Shown: in pieces, positions 52,206-61,638 of the stretch | How positions within the stretch are numbered: the first letter of the stretch is position 1 | How the letters are laid out: each line of letters opens with the position of its first letter | Assembly (NCBI RefSeq): GCF_030732845.1 | Contig: NZ_JASHKA010000022.1 | Coordinates: forward strand, 31,643-95,642 | Reading direction: 5' to 3' | DNA length: 64,000 bases | Source: Roseibium sp. MMSF_3544 | GTDB taxonomy: Bacteria; Pseudomonadota; Alphaproteobacteria; Rhizobiales; Stappiaceae | Translations under genes and position numbers: made by a program | The notes under the pieces: model-generated | Told to the model about the DNA's origin: nothing | Database searches by the model: none | Seen by the model: only the letters and a program-made list of their open reading frames with translations

Positions 52206-53132
52206 ATGAAGAAAAACGAGCTGGCACCCGTCGCGCTTTTTGCATTCAACCGGCCGGATCATACGCGCAGGACACTTGATGCGATCGCGAAGAACCATCT
52301 TGCGGGCGAAACGGATCTGTTCGTGTTCGTGGATGGACCCCGCGCCGAAAAAGACATTGCTCTTGTTCATGAGGTTTACGCCATCGCCGATGCGGTCGAG
52401 GGCTTCAAATCAGTCACCATTGTCCGGCGGGACGCCAATATCGGTTTGGCGAGGAGTATTATCCAAGGAATAACCAGGACCCTTGAAGAGCATGACAGGA
52501 TAGTTGTTCTTGAAGACGACATCGTAACCAGCCCAGCATTTCTGAACTACATGAACGGCAGTCTCTCGCACTTCCAAGGCGAGAAAAAAGTCTGGCATAT
52601 CTGCGGCTACAATGAACCAACGCGAAGCAGGGACTCCACAAAAACCCACTTTTCACGATTGATGAATTGCTGGGGGTGGGGGACTTGGCGCGATAGGTGG
52701 CAGCATTTCGAAAAGGACCCTGAAAAGCTCCTGAGTGAATTCACGCCGGACATGATCAATCGATTCAATCTGGATATAGGTGAGAAGTTCTGGTTCCAGG
52801 TTTTAGCGAATGCTGACGGCAGAATGAACACCTGGGCCATATTCTGGTATGCGACTATCTTCAAAGAGGGTGGTTTATGCTTGAATCCAAATGTTTCTTA
52901 CGTGAGAAACATTGGCTTCGACGGGAGTGGCGTGCATTGTAGCGTTGACGAGGTACGAAACAGGGCGAGGAAATTAAACCTGGAAGTTAAAGTTAAGTAC
53001 CCTAAAAAAATCTCGGAAGATCCAAGTGAATTTAAAAAATTGAAGGAATTTTACAAAAATAAAAAAAGAAAAATCAGTAAAATCAAGAAAATAAGGAAAA
53101 AAATAATCAAATTATTCGTTGAAACTGATTGA
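52206..53132 (+). CDS. Glycosyltransferase family 2-like protein (HlpA-like)
   Basis: A 308-residue protein. APVALFAFNRPDHTRRTLDA is the mark of HlpA-like sugar transferases, and RIVVLEDDIVTSPAFLNYM holds the acidic metal site. NCWGWGTWRDRW is a conserved substrate loop. ATG 52206 follows AGGAAGGT. The last ~50 residues are almost only lysine, isoleucine and glutamate, encoded by a very AT-rich stretch unlike the first half; the end of the gene may be imported or degenerate. Confidence 0.75.
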   Translation: MKKNELAPVALFAFNRPDHTRRTLDAIAKNHLAGETDLFVFVDGPRAEKDIALVHEVYAIADAVEGFKSVTIVRRDANIGLARSIIQGITRTLEEHDRIVVLEDDIVTSPAFLNYMNGSLSHFQGEKKVWHICGYNEPTRSRDSTKTHFSRLMNCWGWGTWRDRWQHFEKDPEKLLSEFTPDMINRFNLDIGEKFWFQVLANADGRMNTWAIFWYATIFKEGGLCLNPNVSYVRNIGFDGSGVHCSVDEVRNRARKLNLEVKVKYPKKISEDPSEFKKLKEFYKNKKRKISKIKKIRKKIIKLFVETD

Positions 53133-53665
53133 TTATATTGAATTTGAGTTTAGTCTTTCTGCTATAATAATGATTTCGGGAAATTGTATTCTGAAAATAA
53201 AAATAACTTCATTACACTTGCCCGCTATGCGAGCGAGGCACGAGTATCGTTGCAGGCCAATAATTGCAGCTCATAGTGGAGAAGGTCAATATACAACCTG
53301 CTGGATCACGTCCAATTTATGGCGCAAAGCAATCTTCGCAGTATAGCGTGTTCGGATGCACGCTAGCTGCTTGTCATTGTCTGGCCATGCCAGAAACAAA
53401 CTATTTAGTACGGAATCCTTTTGCGTTTTTTGCGCGTTTTTTTGGGGTTCGCCCCAATGAGCAGAAACATTGCTTCATTCAAATGAAGTTGGTCGTTTAG
53501 GGCGTTTACTCGCAAACGATTTGAGGGTGGATTGTCCTTTCATTAGATCTGTCGAAACTGTTCTATTGGCAGCTTAATTCAGTGCAATGAATGATTTGCA
53601 CATTTGTCAGTATGCAACAAAATGTCATGAAACCACGGTTGGGCCGATTGAGTTAACTATATAAG
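53133..53665. other. AT-rich gene-free stretch
   Basis: About 530 bases between convergent genes without a supported ORF. The first third is clearly more AT-rich than the surroundings. No tRNA, terminal repeat or terminator is visible; it looks like a recombination scar. Confidence 0.45.
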
Positions 53666-54595
53666 TCAACCGAACCAAGCAGCGGCGAAGCCAGCACCCG
53701 GATAAAAATGATTTTCGCTGATCTCCTGAAAATGAAGAAAGCGCCGATCCGTTTCGTTGGCGAACTCGTAAAGCGCAGGGCTTGTGTATGTATTATCGCT
53801 CATGACGATACAGTTTTTTGAAAGTTTGGGTTCGACCGCTCTAAATTCACTCGTCTCATGATCAACTGAATGATCGCTATCATGAAGAAATAGTTCGATA
53901 GGACCCTCTATGTTGGAAAGCAGATCAAGTGATTTGCCATAGCGAATTTCACCGAATTCTTCATACGGGCCAGAGAGGAGCCAACCGAAATGCGGTAAGA
54001 CTTCAAGGCCGATATAACGCCCATGATGGTCTTCTGTCGCATTTTGCTTTAGTGCAGCGGTGAACGCCAATGCGCCGAGCCCATTGTGCACACCTGTCTC
54101 TACAATGAGCTTTGGTTTCAAGGCCCGGGTCAGGGCATACCAGCCCAATCGCCTACCCCACAAAGGGATTGGGTCTGCCTTGGTCTGGCTAATGGCCAGG
54201 GCCTGGGAATAGTGGTTTAAAACGCAATTATCTTGCTGGAGTTCTTCAATAAAACCCATGGCACTTTTGATCGGAATATTCGCGACAGTTGCTACGAAAG
54301 CTGCTAAATGCTGCCGATTCACCGCTCTCAGTTCATAAGTAAAGTTGCTGGCTTCTACGGATTTTTCGAGCCACTCGGCAATTCGCCCTGTATATTTCGC
54401 AATGCGACCTTGGGCATATACGGAACGCTGTTTTGACCAATTACCACTCAGCTCAAGGCTCGAGATTCCGTCACGAACGCCAGAAGTTGCAATGCTGACA
54501 AAAGCATCACTCGGTTTCTTTTTAAACAACGAGTTTTCTCCTACGAAATGGGCAGCAAGCTCGAATTGCGGTAGTCGTCTTCTATTATCTCTCAT
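53666..54595 (-). CDS. Class I SAM-dependent methyltransferase
   Basis: A 309-residue protein. LIVETGVHNGLGALAFTAAL is the SAM-binding loop and IELFLHDSDHSVDHETSEF the second motif, as in Methyltransf_24-type enzymes, where the H-D-S-D stretch binds metal and substrate. The first 100 residues are a less conserved helical part. It lies in the polysaccharide locus and would methylate a sugar or lipid intermediate. Neighbouring genes point no further. Confidence 0.75.
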   Translation of the reverse strand: MRDNRRRLPQFELAAHFVGENSLFKKKPSDAFVSIATSGVRDGISSLELSGNWSKQRSVYAQGRIAKYTGRIAEWLEKSVEASNFTYELRAVNRQHLAAFVATVANIPIKSAMGFIEELQQDNCVLNHYSQALAISQTKADPIPLWGRRLGWYALTRALKPKLIVETGVHNGLGALAFTAALKQNATEDHHGRYIGLEVLPHFGWLLSGPYEEFGEIRYGKSLDLLSNIEGPIELFLHDSDHSVDHETSEFRAVEPKLSKNCIVMSDNTYTSPALYEFANETDRRFLHFQEISENHFYPGAGFAAAWFG

Positions 54596-54873
54596 TTATT
54601 AGCCAGTTAGATCGACCAAGTCGCTGGGTGCAAGCTTTTTTACCAATAAAGTTGAGTTCAATAATTGCTTGCAAGAAGGTTCTCAACAGTGCTGCCTATT
54701 GGGTTATGAGTTCGCCAAACCAAGTCAGATGCATTCCTAGATTGTGTTTTCAGGAATTGAAAGCTGAAAGAAGGGCTGGTTGCCGACTTTCCCATGTGGG
54801 TGTTATTCGTTGTTGTACTCACGCAAACTCAAATTTTGCCGTTCGCGTCTGCAAGCTTCAATATAGTCCACGG

Positions 54874-55491
54874 TCAGTTTTTCCTGTCGGAGGTTTCGTT
54901 GCACAGATAATCGGGCGCTGGAATACTGTTTCGGAAAGGGTCGGTCAGATCGTCCGTGTACTCTCCACGCAACAGCCGGCTCGGTGGCAGCAAATGATTT
55001 CGGAAGAAGCTACTGACGGACACTAGTCTGCGGCCGCGGTCTGTGAGCATAACGCAGCCGTTTTCGATCCTGATCGTCCCTGATTCTTCCTGCTCGGTCA
55101 GCCGGACATCCACAAGCCTGAACTCGTGCATATATTCGTCGGTGAAAACATCTCCGAACCTGTCCACCAAAATCCCACCTCCGCGCTGATCCAGTTTTTC
55201 CAGTATGTAAAACGACAGCGACCGATCGAGCACTGTAGGGATGGAAATTGCGAAGGCGTAACCGCCCAGCAGCCAGATAACGAGCAGCAACAGCTTTTCA
55301 AAGTGGCCAAGTATCGGTGTTTTTCTGGGCCAGAACAGAACCAAAGAGGCGATCACGGTCGCAATCAGCGCGTCCAAAAGCGCGGAATACAAAATCACAT
55401 CGACCCTGAAAAACCATGTGTGAAGGCAATAAGTGACCAAGAGTATCGCGATAAAGACTACAGTCATAAGCACGCTGGAGACGAATTTCAT
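54874..55491 (-). CDS. Hypothetical membrane protein with a soluble C-terminal domain
   Basis: A 205-residue protein with about three to four helices in the first 95 residues (FVSSVLMTVVFIAILLVTYC, LYSALLDALIATVIASLVLF). A soluble part follows, where TIRIENGCVMLTDRGRRLVS looks like a winged-helix turn. No family is recognised. It lies upstream on the same strand as the class I methyltransferase gene and downstream of a big membrane protein. A part in polysaccharide polymer handling is only a guess. Confidence 0.5.
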   Translation of the reverse strand: MKFVSSVLMTVVFIAILLVTYCLHTWFFRVDVILYSALLDALIATVIASLVLFWPRKTPILGHFEKLLLLVIWLLGGYAFAISIPTVLDRSLSFYILEKLDQRGGGILVDRFGDVFTDEYMHEFRLVDVRLTEQEESGTIRIENGCVMLTDRGRRLVSVSSFFRNHLLPPSRLLRGEYTDDLTDPFRNSIPAPDYLCNETSDRKN

Positions 55492-55820
55492 TTAGTGCCT
55501 TTCGTGATCTAACACACAGGGCCTGGTGGCATTTGCAAGGAAGAACGATTTCGAACTTCAGTAGCACACTTTGGAACAGGAGGCGGTCGCCACTTGGGAA
55601 AGCTCGATGCCGTTAGCTTGAACGCTGTCGATTAAGCCCGGGCAATCGTTCAGACGTCATGTCTCCAACTCTGACCACGGACTGCAGCAACAGAGTCATC
55701 AGAAATTGGATACTTTTTCGCGTGAACATTGAGATGCGTGTCTAACCACAATAAATCACCAGCCGGATATCGAATGGTGGTCATGTTCACGCCTCGCCGG
55801 CCCACTTCAGGACAAGCAGT
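55492..55820. other. Gene-free stretch
   Basis: About 330 bases on the 3' side of the large membrane protein gene, without a convincing ORF. It is G+C-richer than the gap at 53133-53665. CTTCA and TGAAG arms (55805-55835) form a loose inverted repeat. Confidence 0.35.
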
Positions 55821-57446
55821 TCATCGCGCTGAAGTATGCTGATCACTTGGCATCTCAAAAAACAGATAGCCCGACTTCTCGGTGGGTGTCGGTCTGTTGC
55901 CAGGAGCGCAATGTGTCGCAGTCCAGCAATCACCGCCGCCAGATTTCGGCCTGACCCCGAAATTGGCATCGGGAATCGTTTCGACGACCGGCACAGTAAG
56001 CAGGTGAAATCGCATAAGACCCTTGATTGAGAACCCTCCTTGATTGTTCGCAAGAAGCACAATGAGCAAAATGCTGAGCGCGCGCGTTTTCAAGCCGGGG
56101 ACAAAGATAGGTGCTCCCAAAACAGAGATCGCAAAAAGCGGAGCGGCCACCATGAACACGCCAATCCCAAAGCGATCTGATGGCGCCTTTAAGAACCAAA
56201 GTGACAGCGCCGCGACGACGACAATGATCAGCACAAGCGCATCCAGGCGTGGCAATCGCTCCGCTGTCAGATAGCGTCGAAATACAATGGCGACACAGAA
56301 GGTGGCAAGTGCCGCAATAGCCAGCCAAACAAGTAGATTGGTGCTAGCTTCCAGCCAGTAATTTGAAATCCAGGACCAGCCCTCCAGCGAGTAGAGGCCA
56401 GCACTTGGATGTCTGGCCCAGGCGGTAACCCAATTTGCCTGGCTGATTGCTTCCTGTTCTGCATTCCAGGGGACGTCGACACAACTCCAGGAAGCCGGAA
56501 AAAGCAGGCATCCACTAACGATCACGCCGCGCAGTGTCCAACCAAAAGCAAAGATCGCAGGCAGGACGGCAATTCGTGCCAGATGAAAGGGTGATTCACC
56601 GGCTTTTTTGGCGGCCATGAAGAAGACATAGAGGGCCCAAATGACAATAAGGGCGCTGCTCACCTTGAGCGCTACGCTCATGGCTGAAACAATCAGAAAC
56701 GCTAGAATCAGACCGAACCGTTGTGGCGACGAACGGGCCTGGGCCTCCAGCGTCAGAACACCAAGTGCCACAGCCAGTGCGAAGGCAATTCCAGCAGAAC
56801 TGTCCGCGTAACTATATTTCCAGACGAAATAGCGATCGAAGACGAGGACGTTAATGGCCATAAGGATCGCGAAGATGCGCGAAATCGCATACCGGGAACT
56901 GATCGCGAATTGAACGAAGGAGAGGAAAGCTACGAAAAAAACTGCGGTCATATAGGACAGAAGCTTGAAAGCCTCTCCGATCCACAACAGCGAATTGATG
57001 TACTCAAGATATGAACTGAAACCGTAGCGCCCGTGCAGATTTGCAAGGCCGAAGACGATAGCGTGTTCCCGGATCCATTTCTGATGCGGCAGGTGATAAA
57101 GTGCAGCGTCCGGCCCTGGCTGCATGTCGGCCGCAAGAGGCGTACACAGGGCAGCAAGCAGGCAAACAATTGCAAGGCCGCGGACTTCTTCTTTCCGAAC
57201 TGAAACGATCCCATAGATCAGCAGCGCCAACAAAACGGCATAAGAAAACGAGTTTGCGACGCCGCTGAAAAAATTCACCAGCATCGCTACAAACCCGAGC
57301 GTGAAAGCACCCAGGAGGGGAAAAACAAATACTGGCAGTCCGTCCACCGAAACACCTGATGCCTTGCAGGCGAGCTTCCAAAACCCCAGTCCGGTCAGGC
57401 AAACTGAAAGCGTAAAAAGCGGAAACGTGAATAAGTCGATGATCAT
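55821..57446 (-). CDS. Large multi-pass membrane protein, possible glycosyltransferase or polymerase
   Basis: A 541-residue protein with about twelve hydrophobic helices. Between helices lie MQPGPDAALYHLPHQKWIRE and HGRYGFSSYLEYIN, a large conserved-looking outer loop near residue 110, as in membrane GT-C or polymer-forming proteins. The C-terminal 50 residues are polar, with two Cys. It resembles uncharacterised membrane proteins seen in polysaccharide loci. Family not named with certainty; a GT-C fold or O-antigen-polymerase-like role is possible. Confidence 0.6.
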   Translation of the reverse strand: MIIDLFTFPLFTLSVCLTGLGFWKLACKASGVSVDGLPVFVFPLLGAFTLGFVAMLVNFFSGVANSFSYAVLLALLIYGIVSVRKEEVRGLAIVCLLAALCTPLAADMQPGPDAALYHLPHQKWIREHAIVFGLANLHGRYGFSSYLEYINSLLWIGEAFKLLSYMTAVFFVAFLSFVQFAISSRYAISRIFAILMAINVLVFDRYFVWKYSYADSSAGIAFALAVALGVLTLEAQARSSPQRFGLILAFLIVSAMSVALKVSSALIVIWALYVFFMAAKKAGESPFHLARIAVLPAIFAFGWTLRGVIVSGCLLFPASWSCVDVPWNAEQEAISQANWVTAWARHPSAGLYSLEGWSWISNYWLEASTNLLVWLAIAALATFCVAIVFRRYLTAERLPRLDALVLIIVVVAALSLWFLKAPSDRFGIGVFMVAAPLFAISVLGAPIFVPGLKTRALSILLIVLLANNQGGFSIKGLMRFHLLTVPVVETIPDANFGVRPKSGGGDCWTATHCAPGNRPTPTEKSGYLFFEMPSDQHTSAR

Positions 57447-57539
57447 CGTGCTACGAGTGGCAAATTGGACTGGGTTATTCCCCGATCATTAAATAGATTT
57501 TGTCACAACTTAAGCCACACTCTGTTCCTGCTGATTGGG

Positions 57540-58042
57540 TTAGCGTTGCTCAATGTGCTGCCAGTAGACTACGTCGAGCGGTTTGCCGGTAGAGACTGAG
57601 CGCGGACCTTTCTTGTTGAAAAATCCTTACATGTTCGGATGCCCACCTTGGTCTGTGAACGGGTTTCCCAGGCGCGTAGGTAGACGCACTCACATTTGAG
57701 GGAGAGCCAAAGCCGCTTGTCGAAGATATTGTCGAGGAACCGGCCTTTGCGGTCGGTCGAAATAAGCACGCCGGATTGGCGCTGACGGTCTGTTCAAACG
57801 AATGATGTGTACTGGCTCCCATGATCCGGATACAAAAGCTCGGGCATTCGTTCGCCGTCGCGTTCAAAAACCTTAGAAACGCCTTCCATAAGAGCCCGCT
57901 TCCATTGATGAATCATGGCCGGGTGAACGTCGAACCGGCTCAGAAGTTCAGGTATCGTCTCCTCGCCTTTCGATGCTTCCAGCGTGACATTCTCCTTGAA
58001 GTCCGGCGCATGCTGCTTGCGTTTAGAAATCTCGAGTCTCAT
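57540..58042 (-). mobile_element. Decayed IS3-family element remnant
   Basis: From the minus strand, OrfA starts at 58042 with KRKQHAPDFKENVTLEASKG and runs to ALMEGVSKVFERDGER. It then jumps into the OrfB end with YPDHGSQYTSF. Further OrfB parts follow in other frames: RFLDNIFDKRLWLSLKCECV and, shifted again, TGKPLDVVYWQHIEQR up to the stop at 57540. The middle of OrfB, including most of the DDE core, is deleted. At least two frameshifts are needed. No terminal inverted repeats were found. Confidence 0.82.
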
Positions 58043-58120
58043 TCCTATTGAAGGTCAGCGGAAAACTAATCTAGTCTTATGTCTATTTTCGATTTCTAGG
58101 AGCAGCTCTTTAACTCGTGG

Positions 58121-58447
58121 TTAGTGCGGGTTACGCGTGCCCATTAGTATTAGTCCAGCTATTAGGAGCGCGATCGCGATAAGTTGCCTTGTGTCTGTCG
58201 TTTCATTCAAAATGAAGATTCCCGTAAGCTGAGTTCCAACGATCAGCAAACCTGCCGCAAATGGAAATGCAAACGATAATGGGAAATGACGCAGCGCAAC
58301 AATCCAAAGCATAGCCCCGACAAAATAGGCGAAGAGGCCAATCGAAAAATCAAGCGACAACAAACTGTTAGCTGATTTCATCTTATACAAGCCAAAAATG
58401 GATGTCGGGAAGTAAATTAAGAACGCCAAATAGTAAATGCTAATCAT
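58121..58447 (-). CDS. Small EamA/SMR-like membrane protein, probable lipid-sugar flippase
   Basis: A 108-residue protein with four helices like half of an EamA/DMT carrier or ArnE/ArnF: ALRHFPLSFAFPFAAGLLIV is the third, conserved helix and ends in a Gly/Arg tail. Its start overlaps the end of the upstream glycosyltransferase gene by eight bases. Together they resemble GtrA/GtrB or Arn pairs, in which the small protein flips an undecaprenyl-phosphate sugar. Assignment rests on size, topology and context. Confidence 0.68.
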   Translation of the reverse strand: MISIYYLAFLIYFPTSIFGLYKMKSANSLLSLDFSIGLFAYFVGAMLWIVALRHFPLSFAFPFAAGLLIVGTQLTGIFILNETTDTRQLIAIALLIAGLILMGTRNPH

Positions 58448-59387
58448 AAGTTTTTTCCCAAACTACAAATGGTGGACGCCCTTTTACCTCCAAAAATATC
58501 CGTCCGACGTACTCCCCAATTACGCTTAACGAAATCATCTGAATTCCAGAAAGCATGTATATTGGAACGACGATCGATGCCCACCCTGGCACGGCAGAGT
58601 CGGTAAACAATCGCACCAACAAAACATAAAAAGTTAATAATAAAGAAACAAATAGAACTAGAACACCGAGCGCTCCGATCAATCGCAGTGGAATGATGCT
58701 GAATGATGTGATGCCTGTCAGTGCCAGACGAACCATTTTTGAAAAACTATATTTTGACACACCAAATTCGCGTGGCTTAACCTCGAACTCAACAATATCT
58801 GACCGCAAACCGATAAGTGGAATAATACCCCTATAAAAAGGATCGCTTTCGGCAAAGCGACATGCAATAGAGAGAGCCTTGGCTGATAGCAGCCGATAGT
58901 CCGCATGTCCCCGCACTAGTTTGACGCCGATATGGCGGGCTAAGAAATAGAACACGTTCGCTAACGAATATTTGAAAAAGCCATCTGTGGAGCGATCTTG
59001 ACGCACTCCATAGACTACTTCTGCTCCATCGCGCATTCGAGAAAGAAATTGCTCTATGGCCTTCGGATCTTGCTGCAAGTCTGCATCGATAGAAACGCAA
59101 GCATCACATTTTCCGTTGGCCTCCTGCATCCCTGCCGCTAGCGCCAATTGATGTCCTGCGTTGCTCGACAATCTGATGCCCTGTACTCGGCTACTGGACT
59201 GTGAAAAGCGTAGAATTAACGCCCAAGTCTCATCTGTACTTCCATCGTCGACATAGAGGGCATAGCTGTCATGCGTTACGAGTTTCTTGTCAATCAACTC
59301 TTGAATAAGACCATCGACTGTTTCCACTGTTTTTTCGAGTGATTCAGCCTCATTGAAGCATGGTAGAATAATTATCAATCTAGTCAT
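58440..59387 (-). CDS. Polyprenyl-phosphate glycosyltransferase (GtrB/ArnC-like)
   Basis: A 315-residue GT2-family enzyme anchored by two C-terminal helices. IIILPCFNEAESLEKTVETV opens it, YVDDGSTDETW holds the nucleotide-binding DD, and CVSIDADLQQDPKAI the DxD metal site. GVRQDRSTDGFFKY is typical of GtrB/DPM-like enzymes. It would place a sugar on undecaprenyl phosphate at the inner face. ATG 59387 lies two bases after the GT-C stop. Confidence 0.9.
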   Translation of the reverse strand: MTRLIIILPCFNEAESLEKTVETVDGLIQELIDKKLVTHDSYALYVDDGSTDETWALILRFSQSSSRVQGIRLSSNAGHQLALAAGMQEANGKCDACVSIDADLQQDPKAIEQFLSRMRDGAEVVYGVRQDRSTDGFFKYSLANVFYFLARHIGVKLVRGHADYRLLSAKALSIACRFAESDPFYRGIIPLIGLRSDIVEFEVKPREFGVSKYSFSKMVRLALTGITSFSIIPLRLIGALGVLVLFVSLLLTFYVLLVRLFTDSAVPGWASIVVPIYMLSGIQMISLSVIGEYVGRIFLEVKGRPPFVVWEKTYD

Positions 59388-59389
59388 TT

Positions 59390-60925
59390 CTACTGCCAAG
59401 GTCGAGAAACTACTGGGCACGAAAGGCGTGTTTCGCTACCAGAGAAGAGAACAGAAATACAGTTTGCTTCATTGATCTCTTTTAGCGAAACCCACCCCAC
59501 TCTTCCGTTTAACTCAATTTCTCGTAACCTGCTCATAAGTTTGCTTTTAAGTGCACCTGCAAACTCTTCGTCGGTTTCAACAGATATGGAAACATTCATT
59601 TCTCCGAAGTCTTTCTTGAGAAAGCGCTTTACCGAAAATACAGGTTCATATGCACTGGGACCATGGATTGCCAGTACAACATCTACCTTGCCCCGTGACT
59701 TTATTGCCTTGTACAGTTTCGCATACTCTGCTTGAAACTCACGGGTCGCCGATACGCTAGATCTGATCCGTTCTTGAGCGTCAACAGCTGGTCCCACAAA
59801 AATCAGGAGAATCGCTGCGGTCAAAACGCTAGGAAACAGTGATTTGATCTTTGATGGCCATGAAAAGTCGCGAAACCGATCAAGTATCCAGCTTACCATG
59901 CAGATCAGTACAAAACCTACCATTGGCACTCCAGGAAAACCGTAGCGGTTGCCTGTTTTCAGTTCACGATACACGAATAGCTGTATTATCAATCCAGAAG
60001 CAAAAAGTCCCAGCCAGAGCAGGAGTTCGATCTGTCGATGTGAGAAGCTCAGTCGACTTAAGTGTTGCCAAACAAATTTCGAGAAAACTAGCAATCCGGC
60101 GCCGGCTACACTCGCCAATGCCAGCGAAGTGCCCATAGGATAGATACTTAGAAGCGAAAACGTTGGAATAGCATCTTGATATATGTTGGTTCCTCTACCC
60201 AAAGTGCCTGGAAGCACTGCTGCCCATATCAATAGGTTTATGACAAACGACGCGAACAAAACAATTCGTCCTAGTATATTCTCCCAATCGGTGGAAACAA
60301 CAATTGCAACCGCTAACGGAAGAAGCAAAAACACAAAATTCTCTTTTGATCCGATAGCAATCAAGGTGCCAACTGCAATTAAAACACTTTCTAGAAAACC
60401 AAGTTTGCGAGCCTGAATACGCCGCACTGCAGTGAGGCAGATTGCGCAGCCGAGTACACCATATGTTTCGGAAGGACCAAGTCTGCCAAAAATATCTATG
60501 AATATCTTGCTAGTTAGCATCCAAAGAAAAAACACGATTGCATAACTTGGTCCAAAAAGACGTCGAACCAGAACAAAGAACTCTGATGCAAAATAAGCAA
60601 AAATTACGATTCTGAAGAGATACCAAACTCCTACATCCTCAGCCCAAACTCGGGTTTCGATGAGACGCACAAAGTAATAGACGGGTCGATACCTCGCAGT
60701 ATCGAATGGGTGCCCAACCTCAGTCTCGTTTATCAGAATTATCCAAAGCTTGGAGATGGAAAACGGATCGAGGGCCAGGAAATTTACTATTTCGTGGTCG
60801 TCGATAATCCCGAAATCGGAGTGAAAGATGGGAAAATAGAAAGCAGCAATTATCAGCAAAAGTGTTAAGAACACTAAAGAGGGCCGCAAAACTCGCACAG
60901 CATTGAGCAGCGTAGATACAAACAT
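59390..60925 (-). CDS. GT-C-like integral membrane glycosyltransferase
   Basis: A 511-residue protein with about eleven helices. FGIIDDHEIVNF in the first outer loop, near residue 45, is the acidic pair expected of GT-C enzymes (ArnT, GtrC-like). RYRPVYYFVRLIE lies in the same loop. A soluble ~110-residue domain follows the last helix, including VDVVLAIHGPSAYEP. It would transfer the sugar flipped by its partners onto the outer polysaccharide. It is the first of three genes; ATG 60925 is used, though the frame opens to 60958. Confidence 0.7.
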   Translation of the reverse strand: MFVSTLLNAVRVLRPSLVFLTLLLIIAAFYFPIFHSDFGIIDDHEIVNFLALDPFSISKLWIILINETEVGHPFDTARYRPVYYFVRLIETRVWAEDVGVWYLFRIVIFAYFASEFFVLVRRLFGPSYAIVFFLWMLTSKIFIDIFGRLGPSETYGVLGCAICLTAVRRIQARKLGFLESVLIAVGTLIAIGSKENFVFLLLPLAVAIVVSTDWENILGRIVLFASFVINLLIWAAVLPGTLGRGTNIYQDAIPTFSLLSIYPMGTSLALASVAGAGLLVFSKFVWQHLSRLSFSHRQIELLLWLGLFASGLIIQLFVYRELKTGNRYGFPGVPMVGFVLICMVSWILDRFRDFSWPSKIKSLFPSVLTAAILLIFVGPAVDAQERIRSSVSATREFQAEYAKLYKAIKSRGKVDVVLAIHGPSAYEPVFSVKRFLKKDFGEMNVSISVETDEEFAGALKSKLMSRLREIELNGRVGWVSLKEINEANCISVLFSGSETRLSCPVVSRPWQ

Positions 60926-61594
60926 TTTCGGCCAACTCCTGGCTGGTCGTGTCGGCAAACTCGATTCACGTGGCTTGAAATTCTTTGGACTCGATTTTGA
61001 ACCATATACAAACAGACTAAAATATGAAGTTATTAGCTCCCATTCCTTGCAAAAAATGTCTGCGAGTCATGAATTGGAAGTTATCGACCTTTTTTGGGGT
61101 GGTTTGGGGGTAGAAAACTGGCTGCTTTCATCCTCCTCACTGAATTCGAACCTCTACCCTTTCTAACGCTACTAGCGCAAGCCAACCGTTTCGCCGGGGA
61201 GTGAAATGAAGGCGGGAAACGCCTGTGCGGTCACAGGAGTTGGCATTGAGATTGCGAGAACCGATCGGCTTATTTGGATCCAACATCAGATCGTGCCGCC
61301 AAGCCGATAGAATGTCATCTAACCGCTATGTCTCGCGAGTTTCGTTGCTTGCTGGATTGCCAAACACCTTTTACCAGTTTTTTTCGAAGCCACTATCAGG
61401 GTATTTGCTGGGAATCAGGCAATTCGACGCCAAACGGTTTACTCTCATTGAAGTGGGCGCATATTTGGACTTTATGGTCTTCGCAACCAAAGTCGCTACA
61501 CGTCGATAAGCATGCTGGCACCTTCGTGTTGGAACAACGACGCAAAGCCTACTTGCAGAAACACAGGTAAATTGAGTAATTGTCTGCCAATGGT
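60926..61594. other. Gene-poor stretch before the ABC exporter
   Basis: About 670 bases with several short, overlapping, unrecognisable frames. No transposase or known domain is visible. It should contain the promoter of the GT-C cassette on the left and that of the ABC exporter on the right. Confidence 0.4.
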
Positions 61595-61619
61595 GGAGAT
61601 CCCTGCAAGGCAGGTCTCC
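61595..61619 (+). other. Hairpin just upstream of the ABC exporter gene
   Basis: GGAGA + CCTGC (61595-61599, 61602-61606) pair with GCAGG + TCTCC (61610-61619), with a two-base bulge and a 3-base loop. It lies 19 bases before the ATG, possibly affecting translation. Confidence 0.5.
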
Positions 61620-61638
61620 GCGTGTTTGCCGTCTGTTG

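Noticed and set aside
53119..53500. Two short overlapping frames in the AT-rich gap
   Set aside because: No ribosome site, no domain and atypical composition; treated as noncoding.
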